From CANKHJ01 sp035556495 (GTDB lineage: Bacteria > Pseudomonadota > Alphaproteobacteria > Rhizobiales > Xanthobacteraceae), in NCBI GenBank assembly GCA_035556495.1, contig DATMEW010000034.1:1-11532 (forward strand): DNA of 11,532 nucleotides. Reading direction: 5' to 3'. Made by a program: the position numbers and the translations under genes. This document shows positions 6,731 through 11,532 of this stretch, in pieces (positions within the stretch are counted from its first letter, which is position 1; each line of letters starts with the position of its first letter). Under the pieces are notes generated by a model, which saw only the letters and a list, made by a program, of their open reading frames with translations, did no database searches and was not told where the DNA came from.

Positions 6731-8176
6731 TCAGGTCCCGCTGAGGAACTGCATCGGGTCCACCGGCGTCGAGCCCTTCCGGATCTCGAAGTGGAGCTGC
6801 GGGGACGAGACGTTGCCGGTCTGGCCGGCCTTGGCGATATTCTGGCCGCGCTTGACGGTGTCGCCGCGCTTCACCATCAGCTCGCTGGCATGGGCATAGG
6901 CGCTGACATAGCCGTTGGCGTGGCGCACCAGCACCAGATTGCCGTATCCCTTCAGCTCGTTGCCGGCATAGGCCACGACGCCGTCCTCGGCCGCCTTCAC
7001 CGCGGTGCCTTCCGGCACGGCGAGGTTGATGCCGTCATTCTGCTGGCCGTTGGTCTTCGGACCGAAACCGGCGATGACCCGGCCACGCACCGGCCAGCGG
7101 AAGCCCGGCAGCGCGCCGGTCGCTTCGGCGCTCTTGGCGGCGGAGGTGTCGGCCTCCGGCACTTCCGTGACGGCGGAGGCGACGCGCGCGGTCTCGACCG
7201 GACCGGCGGGACCCGCCGAGGCGACGCGCTTGGTCGGCAATGCCGCCGCCGCGACGGCGGGCTGGGCCGGCACGGTGGCCGGCGCGGCCGCCAGCGTCGG
7301 GGCCGGCGCAGCGGTGCCACCTGCCGGGATGACGACCTGATCGCCGGGGCTCAGCCGGGTCTGCGGCGTGATGTTGTTGGCTTTCGCCAGTTCCGCGAAC
7401 GGACGGTTATAGGTCCGGGCGATGGTGGTGAGGGTTTCGCCCTGCTTCACCACATGCACATTCCGGCCGGCGGCGGCGCGCGGGTTCGCGGCGACGGCCG
7501 GCTGGGCCGGACGCTGCGCCGGCATGGACGCGAAGGACGCCGGCTGCGGCTGGGCCGCGGCGACGGGCTGGCTCGCGCCGCGCGGGATCGTCAGGCGCTG
7601 GCCGGCGCGCAGCGACTGACCCGGCTGAAGGCCGTTGGCCTGACGGATGGCCTGTGCGGACACGCCGTAGCGCTGGGACAGCCCGCCGAGCGTATCGCTG
7701 GAACCGACGATGATGGCCGTGCCGCCGCTCCAGTTGCTGGATGCCATCTGCGAGGCGCCGGACGGCTGGGAGTTCGCGGGCGGCGCGCTGGCGACGGCCG
7801 GCTGCGAGGAGGCGCGATAGTCGCTGGCGCCGTAACCACTGCCGGACCCGCCGCCATAGGCCGGATAGCTGGCCTGGTTGCTGTAGCTGCCGCCACCGCC
7901 CTGGGACGCGACCGGCGGCAGGCTCTGGCTGGAGATCGGCTGGCGCTCCACGCGGGCGACCGGCGCGGGCTGACCGTAGCCCGGCTGCTGGCCATAGCCG
8001 GGCTGGACCGAACCGGTGACCTCGCCACGCGGGACCGACGCCTGCGGGGAATTGAACGGATTGGCATCGAACCGCGCGACGTCGGAACTGCAACCGGCGA
8101 CGCCGGCGGCCATCAAGGTCACCATCGCCACGCGGGATGACAAGCGCGAGCGGACCGTCTCGACGAACACACGCAT
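6731..8176 (-). CDS. nlpD: NlpD/DipM-like lipoprotein: two LysM domains and a degenerate LytM (M23) domain
   Basis: From ATG at 8176 the protein has 481 residues. A basic N-terminus and hydrophobic stretch end in the lipobox VAGC (Cys29), so it should be a lipoprotein. Then come a Pro/Gln/Gly/Tyr-rich linker with PGYGQ repeats, LysM 1 (GSSDTLGGLSQRYGVSAQAI, about 158-178), LysM 2 (HVVKQGETLTTIARTYNRPF, about 241-260), an Ala/Pro linker, and a C-terminal M23/LytM domain from about 359. Three of the four usual zinc ligands are replaced. The HxGxD motif reads NDGIN (Asn380, Asn384) and HLHFE reads QLHFE (Gln460); only His462 and the His of YAHAS (429) remain. This is the pattern of NlpD, EnvC and DipM, which activate cell-wall amidases during division instead of cutting peptidoglycan. 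The locus downstream of surE and pcm matches the enterobacterial surE-pcm-nlpD order. An in-frame GTG at 8203 would add nine residues; neither start has a strong ribosome site, and I prefer ATG. Confidence 0.9.
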   Translation of the reverse strand: MRVFVETVRSRLSSRVAMVTLMAAGVAGCSSDVARFDANPFNSPQASVPRGEVTGSVQPGYGQQPGYGQPAPVARVERQPISSQSLPPVASQGGGGSYSNQASYPAYGGGSGSGYGASDYRASSQPAVASAPPANSQPSGASQMASSNWSGGTAIIVGSSDTLGGLSQRYGVSAQAIRQANGLQPGQSLRAGQRLTIPRGASQPVAAAQPQPASFASMPAQRPAQPAVAANPRAAAGRNVHVVKQGETLTTIARTYNRPFAELAKANNITPQTRLSPGDQVVIPAGGTAAPAPTLAAAPATVPAQPAVAAAALPTKRVASAGPAGPVETARVASAVTEVPEADTSAAKSAEATGALPGFRWPVRGRVIAGFGPKTNGQQNDGINLAVPEGTAVKAAEDGVVAYAGNELKGYGNLVLVRHANGYVSAYAHASELMVKRGDTVKRGQNIAKAGQTGNVSSPQLHFEIRKGSTPVDPMQFLSGT

Positions 8177-8229
8177 GGGGCTACTCACTGAACGCGAAAC
8201 CACTTCACGCCACAGTTAATCCCCTTGAG

Positions 8230-8245
8230 GTAAAAATTGGTTTAA
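8230..8245 (-). promoter_or_regulatory. CtrA-like box upstream of the nlpD-like gene
   Basis: On the minus strand the sequence reads TTAA-N7-TTTAC, one mismatch from the alphaproteobacterial CtrA consensus TTAA-N7-TTAAC. It lies about 54-70 bases before the ATG at 8176, in an AT-richer part of the 129-bp gap after pcm. Control of a cell-division lipoprotein by the cell-cycle regulator CtrA would make sense, but a single near-match found by eye is weak evidence. Confidence 0.25.
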
Positions 8246-8305
8246 GCGGTCAACGGCGTCTTAAGGCTGATGGCGCGAAAGGATGCCCGCCGCCACAATC
8301 CGCGC

Positions 8306-8962
8306 TCAGAGTTCCCGCGCCTGCCCCGCCAGCAGGGGCACGAAACGGACCGGGATCAGTTCCTCCGTCTTGAGCGTGCCGCCCGTGCAGCGCAGGCGCA
8401 CGAGGCGTTGCGCGCCGTCCTGCGGGCCGAGCGGCGCGACCAGCACGCCGTCTTCCGCAAGCTGCCCGACCAGCGCCTCCGGCACGCTTTCCGCCGCCGC
8501 CGTCACCATGATGCGGTCATACGGCGCGCCGGCGGCGAAACCCGCCATGCCGTCCCCGTGCACGACCTCGACATTATCGTAGCCCAGCATGCGCAGCCGG
8601 TTCCGCGCCTGGTCTGCCAGGGTCCGATACCGCTCCACGCTGACGACGCCGGCGGCAAGGCGCGAGAGCACGGCGGCCTGATAACCGGAGCCGGTGCCGA
8701 TCTCCAGCACGCGGTGATGCCGGCGCACGTCCAGCTTCTCGGTCATATAAGCAACGACATAAGGCTGACTGATGGTCTGGCCGCAGGCGATCGGCAGCGC
8801 GTGGTCCGCATAGGCGTCGTCGACATGGGCGGCCTCGACGAAATGCTCCCGCGGCACCTCGTCCATGGCGCGCAGCACCGCCGGATCGACGATCCCGCGC
8901 TGCCGGAAACCCAGCAGGAACTGCATGCGGCCGACACGCTCGTCCGGCGAATGATCCGACAT
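8306..8962 (-). CDS. pcm: Protein-L-isoaspartate O-methyltransferase
   Basis: Pcm methylates L-isoaspartyl residues formed in ageing proteins, using S-adenosylmethionine, which starts their repair to normal aspartate. The 218-residue product shows VPREHFVE (36-43), the PCMT substrate motif GQTISQPYVVAYM (61-73), SAM motif I VLEIGTGSGYQAAVL (85-99), an acidic residue in VVSVER (106-111), VVHGDGMAG (133-141), and the C-terminal VRFVPL (205-210). No signal peptide is seen, so it is cytoplasmic. The frame is open upstream to 9010, but GAGG lies 5 bases before the ATG at 8962 (and 2 before another ATG at 8965), so 8962 is chosen. The nlpD-like gene follows in the same direction after 129 bp. surE, often directly next to pcm, is here separated by a receiver gene in opposite orientation. 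Confidence 0.95.
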   Translation of the reverse strand: MSDHSPDERVGRMQFLLGFRQRGIVDPAVLRAMDEVPREHFVEAAHVDDAYADHALPIACGQTISQPYVVAYMTEKLDVRRHHRVLEIGTGSGYQAAVLSRLAAGVVSVERYRTLADQARNRLRMLGYDNVEVVHGDGMAGFAAGAPYDRIMVTAAAESVPEALVGQLAEDGVLVAPLGPQDGAQRLVRLRCTGGTLKTEELIPVRFVPLLAGQAREL

Positions 8963-9083
8963 CATGACCTCGACAACCCACGTTCTGCGGCAGCACCCGC
9001 CCCGGCGCAAGACCAGATATCAGAACCGAATATCCTGCGCCGCCCAAGACCAGATTGCCGCCTCCCCGCTCAGCCTGTAGGAA

Positions 9084-9108
9084 TCCGGATGGGCGCCTGC
9101 CCTCCGGA
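9084..9108 (+). other. Hairpin in the leader of the receiver gene
   Basis: TCCGGA (9084-9089) and TCCGGA (9103-9108) pair, continued by GGGC (9091-9094) with GCCC (9099-9102), leaving a one-base bulge and a GCCT loop. The structure sits 34 bases before the receiver ATG. No T-tract follows, so it is not an intrinsic terminator; it could affect mRNA stability or translation, or mean nothing. Confidence 0.3.
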
Positions 9109-9142
9109 ATCCCGCCCCGACGCAGCAACAGGATCTTGCCTC

Positions 9143-9547
9143 ATGACGGCTTCCGACCACACGGGCCAGCACGACCAGCGGCCGCGGCCGGCCGCATCGC
9201 CCCGGCGCGTGCTGCTCGTCGAGGACGAGATGATGATCCGCCTGCTGCTGGAGGACATGCTCGAAGACCTCGGCTACAGCATCGCGGCGACCGCCGGCCA
9301 TGTCGAGGAAGGCACGAAGCTCGCCCGCGAGGCCGAGTTCGACTTCGCCATTCTGGACATGAATCTCAACGGCAGGTCGGTTCTGCCGGTGGCGGATGCG
9401 CTGGCCGAACGCGGGCTGCCGTTCCTGTTCGCGTCCGGCTATGGGGAAGAAAGCATTCCCGACGGCCATCGCGGCCGCCCGACGCTCCAGAAGCCGTTCA
9501 AGCAGGAAAGCCTCGAACAGGCGCTGGAAAAGCTACTGGGCCATTGA
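9143..9547 (+). CDS. Stand-alone response-regulator receiver domain protein
   Basis: The 134-residue product is a disordered, Pro/Arg-containing tail (1-20) followed by one complete receiver domain and no output domain. Phosphorylation-site residues are all present: Glu27-Asp28 in VLLVEDEMMI, phosphoacceptor Asp72 in FAILDMNLNG, Ser98 in FLFASGYGE, and Lys117 in TLQKPF. The FASGYG segment resembles the FATGUY class of alphaproteobacterial single-domain receivers, several of which take part in HWE/HisKA2-kinase and general-stress phosphorelays. Membership here is inference from one motif. ATG at 9143 is preceded by AGGA (9130-9133), 9 bases upstream. The frame is open far upstream to 8270, but that part is antisense to pcm and compositionally meaningless. 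The gene lies between surE and pcm in opposite orientation, ends 30 bp from surE, and no kinase is next to it. Confidence 0.9.
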   Translation: MTASDHTGQHDQRPRPAASPRRVLLVEDEMMIRLLLEDMLEDLGYSIAATAGHVEEGTKLAREAEFDFAILDMNLNGRSVLPVADALAERGLPFLFASGYGEESIPDGHRGRPTLQKPFKQESLEQALEKLLGH

Positions 9548-9577
9548 TCCGGCACCCGCCGCTCCAGCCTGTTTCTG

Positions 9578-10354
9578 TCAGCCCCGCCCAGCGAAGGCTT
9601 CCGCAAGTCTGGTCATGTAAGGCTTGTCGGTCATGTCCAGTTTCAGCGGCGTGACCGAGACCTTGTTGTTCGCGAGCGCGAACAGGTCGGTGCCGTCGAG
9701 GCCCGTGGGCGGCGGCAGGCCGCGCTCATAGGCCACCCAGAAATACGGATTGCCGCGCCCGTCCTCCCGCGGCTCGATGCGCAGAAGCTGCTGGTCGCGC
9801 TTGCCCTGCGTGGCGACCGCAATTCCCGTCACCTCGTCGGGCTTGCAGTTCGGGAAATTCACGTTGATCAGGGTGTCGCGCGGCATGCCGAGCGCCAGCG
9901 CGCGGCGCACGACTTCCGGGCCGTGGCGCTCCGCCGTCGCCCAGTGCGGCGCATGGCGGCTGCCCGGCCCGATGGCCTGGGACAGCGCGAAGGACGGAAT
10001 GCCAAGCACCGTACCTTCCTTCGCGGCCGCGATGGTGCCGGAATAGTTCACGTCCTCGGCGGCGTTGCGGCCGCGGTTGACGCCGGAGAGAATGAGATCG
10101 ACCTTGCCCTCCGGCACCACATGACGCACGCCCATGATGACGCAGTCGGTCGGCGTGCCCTTCACCGCGAAGCGCCGCTCGCCGAGCTGGCGCAGCCGCA
10201 GCGGATCGTTCAGCGACAACGAATGCGACACACCGGACTGGTCGTATTCCGGCGCGACGATCCACACATCGTCCGACAGCGCGCGGGCGATGTCCGCGCA
10301 GGTGTCGAGGCCGGGCGAATTGATGCCGTCGTCGTTGGTCACGAGAATGCGCAT
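9578..10354 (-). CDS. surE: 5'-nucleotidase / stationary-phase survival protein SurE
   Basis: SurE is a divalent-metal-dependent phosphatase acting on nucleoside 5'-monophosphates, with some activity on short polyphosphate, and contributes to stress survival. The 258-residue protein begins with the signature MRILVTNDDGINSPGL (metal ligands Asp8 and Asp9). It continues with APEYDQSGVSHSLSL (34-48, metal-binding Ser40), VKGTPTDCV (64-72), and LILSGVNRGRNAAEDVNYSGTIAAA (Asn93 as ligand), all matching the family. The length is typical. ATG at 10354 has AAGGA (10360-10364) 5 bases upstream, so the start is secure. It lies 164 bp after serS in the same direction, with a repeat-like sequence between them, and converges with the receiver gene at 30 bp. 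The pairing with pcm, a protein-repair enzyme, fits a maintenance role. Confidence 0.97.
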   Translation of the reverse strand: MRILVTNDDGINSPGLDTCADIARALSDDVWIVAPEYDQSGVSHSLSLNDPLRLRQLGERRFAVKGTPTDCVIMGVRHVVPEGKVDLILSGVNRGRNAAEDVNYSGTIAAAKEGTVLGIPSFALSQAIGPGSRHAPHWATAERHGPEVVRRALALGMPRDTLINVNFPNCKPDEVTGIAVATQGKRDQQLLRIEPREDGRGNPYFWVAYERGLPPPTGLDGTDLFALANNKVSVTPLKLDMTDKPYMTRLAEAFAGRG

Positions 10355-10453
10355 ATCGTTCCTTTTTCACCGCTCCTGTTGCGAGGGCGGTCGGCTCGCG
10401 AAGCGGGACGGTCGGGAGCATGTCCTGCCGCCGATATTACCTCCACCTCAACC

Positions 10454-10478
10454 TCTCCCCACAAGCCGGCGCGGGAGA
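10454..10478. repeat. Degenerate REP-like inverted repeat between serS and surE
   Basis: TCTCCC (10454-10459) and GGGAGA (10473-10478) are inverted arms around a 13-base spacer, within a CT-rich then AG-rich block (about 10440-10492). It resembles the common intergenic palindrome CTCTCCCCGC-AAG-CGGGGAGAG of many alphaproteobacteria, but with a decayed inner stem. It occupies much of the 164-bp gap. No gene is seen there. Confidence 0.4.
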
Positions 10479-10518
10479 AGACAGGCAAGAGGCGGCTTTC
10501 ACGCCCGCGCCCCGAACG

Positions 10519-11532
10519 TCATTGCCCGATGACCTTGAGGCCGCCCATGTAATTCTGAAGCACGTCCGGCACCGCGATGGAGCCATCGGCCTGCTGATAG
10601 GTCTCCATCACGGCGATGAGCGCGCGGCCGACCGCGACGCCGGAGCCGTTCAGCGTGTGGACATGGCCCTTCACCTTGCCGTCCCTGCCCTTGTAGCGGG
10701 CCTTCATGCGCTGGGCCTGAAAGTCACCGCAGACTGAGCAGGAGGAAATCTCGCGATACATCCCCTGCCCCGGCAGCCAGACCTCGATGTCATAGGTCTT
10801 CTGCGAGGCGAAGCCCATGTCGCCGGTGCAGAGCGTGACGACGCGGTAATGCAGGTCCAGCCGGCGCAGCACCTCCTCGGCGCAGGCCAGCATGCGCTCA
10901 TGCTCGTTCTTCGATTCTTCCGGCGTCGTGATGGACACCATCTCGACCTTGGTGAACTGATGCTGGCGGATCATGCCGCGCGTATCGCGGCCCGCCGCGC
11001 CCGCTTCGGCGCGGAAGCATTGCGTCAGCGCGGTGAGCCGCAGCGGCAGCTCGGCCTCGTCGGTGATCGCCTCGCGGACGAGATTGGTGAGCGGCACTTC
11101 GGCGGTCGGGATGAGCCAGAGACGCTCATGGGCGATCAGCTTCTCAAGGTTGCTCGACACCTTGGCCATCAATTGACCCGGCTGTTCACCCATCGTTGCA
11201 ACGGTGACGCCCTGCTCGTCCATCGCAGGAATCAGAGCATCGGACGTAAACCGCATCGGGTCAAAAGGTTCTCTACTCGTCGGGAACTGATCATCCCGAA
11301 ACTTCGGCAACTGCGCCGTGCCGAACATGGCGTCGTCGCGGACCAGCAGCGGCGGGTTCACTTCCGTATAGCCATGTTCGCCGGTGTGAAGATCGAGCAT
11401 GAACTGGCCGAGCGCGCGTTCGAGACGTGCAAGGCCGCTCTTGAGCACCACGAAGCGCGCGCCGGAGAGTTTCGCGGCCGTCTCGAAATCCATCTGGCCG
11501 AGCGCCTCGCCCAGCTCGAAATGCTGCTTCGG
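10519..11532 (-). CDS. serS: Serine-tRNA ligase, C-terminal part (N-terminus outside window)
   Basis: SerRS charges tRNA-Ser with serine and is a class II synthetase. The frame is open to the right edge: PKQHFELGEALGQ precedes MDFETAAKLSGARF, which is internal in SerRS, so the start and the N-terminal coiled-coil arm lie beyond 11532. The visible 337 residues hold nearly the whole catalytic core: GYTEVNPPLL (motif 1 region), LIPTAEVPLTNLV (TxE loop), motif 2 CFRAEAGAAGRDTRG...RQHQF (about 10954-11019), the CTGDMGFASQKTYDIEVWLP segment, REISSCSVCGDFQAQRM, and motif 3 LNGSGVAVGRALIAVMETYQ (about 10594-10653). Between LPKFRDDQF and LWLIPTAEV there are about 40 more residues than in E. coli SerRS (11125-11283). 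The stop is TGA at 10519-10521. surE follows after 164 bp. Confidence 0.96.
   Translation of the reverse strand, partial: PKQHFELGEALGQMDFETAAKLSGARFVVLKSGLARLERALGQFMLDLHTGEHGYTEVNPPLLVRDDAMFGTAQLPKFRDDQFPTSREPFDPMRFTSDALIPAMDEQGVTVATMGEQPGQLMAKVSSNLEKLIAHERLWLIPTAEVPLTNLVREAITDEAELPLRLTALTQCFRAEAGAAGRDTRGMIRQHQFTKVEMVSITTPEESKNEHERMLACAEEVLRRLDLHYRVVTLCTGDMGFASQKTYDIEVWLPGQGMYREISSCSVCGDFQAQRMKARYKGRDGKVKGHVHTLNGSGVAVGRALIAVMETYQQADGSIAVPDVLQNYMGGLKVIGQ

Noticed and set aside
6710..8140. 476-residue plus-strand open frame opposite the nlpD-like gene
   Set aside because: It is a shadow of the real minus-strand gene, low-complexity Gly/Arg/Ala, with no recognisable motif or start signal.
8248..8253. 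TTGACC on the minus strand as a -35 box for the nlpD-like gene
   Set aside because: No acceptable -10 element is found 15-19 bases downstream.
8270..9142. Upstream extension of the receiver gene frame
   Set aside because: This part is antisense to pcm and reads as meaningless Arg/His-rich sequence. The receiver starts at ATG 9143 behind AGGA.
11268..11302. CGGGA-actgatca-TCCCG inverted repeat as a regulatory site
   Set aside because: It lies inside the serS coding frame and is explained by coding sequence; arms of only 5 bases are common by chance.

Overview
The window is a high-GC, gene-dense stretch of chromosomal core genes. It most likely comes from an alphaproteobacterium of the Rhizobiales (Hyphomicrobiales). 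The evidence is the gene order serS-surE-pcm-nlpD next to yajC-secD-secF, the alphaproteobacterial Mth938/NDUFAF3-like and NDUFAF6-like genes behind secF, folate-dependent TrmFO, and an intergenic palindrome (GAGCATGATC ... CCGAAAA ... TTTTCGG ... GATCATGCTC) that I know as a common Rhizobiales intergenic repeat. I cannot name a genus.

Layout, left to right. (1) 1-1200, plus: the 3' part of trmFO, cut by the window edge. (2) 1225-1290: the palindromic repeat between convergent genes. (3) 5562 down to 1290, minus: a probable operon yajC, secD, secF, Mth938-domain protein, squalene/phytoene-synthase-like protein, with gaps of 40, 31, 17 and 63 bp. The first three form the SecDF-YajC accessory complex of the Sec translocon. 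The last two resemble the mitochondrial complex I assembly factors NDUFAF3 and NDUFAF6. (4) 5563-5754: a divergent control region with a candidate yajC promoter and a 16-bp perfect palindrome. (5) 5755-6642, plus: a DUF815 AAA-type ATPase, followed by an intrinsic terminator. (6) 8176 down to 6731, minus: an NlpD/DipM-like lipoprotein with two LysM domains and a LytM domain lacking zinc ligands. (7) 8962 down to 8306, minus: pcm. (8) 9143-9547, plus: a stand-alone response-regulator receiver. (9) 10354 down to 9578, minus: surE. (10) 11532 down to 10519, minus: serS, cut by the right edge.

The genes fall into three groups: protein export and respiratory-complex assembly (yajC to the NDUFAF6-like gene), envelope and stress maintenance (nlpD-like, pcm, surE), and translation (serS, trmFO). 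The less ordinary elements are the lone receiver gene inserted in opposite orientation between surE and pcm, the roughly 40-residue extra segment in SerRS, the co-location of two complex I assembly-factor homologues with SecDF, and several palindromes in the intergenic regions. I see no phage, transposon, CRISPR, tRNA or rRNA. There is no stretch longer than 300 bp without a gene. I did not find a clearly new system; most of the window is conserved core genome.
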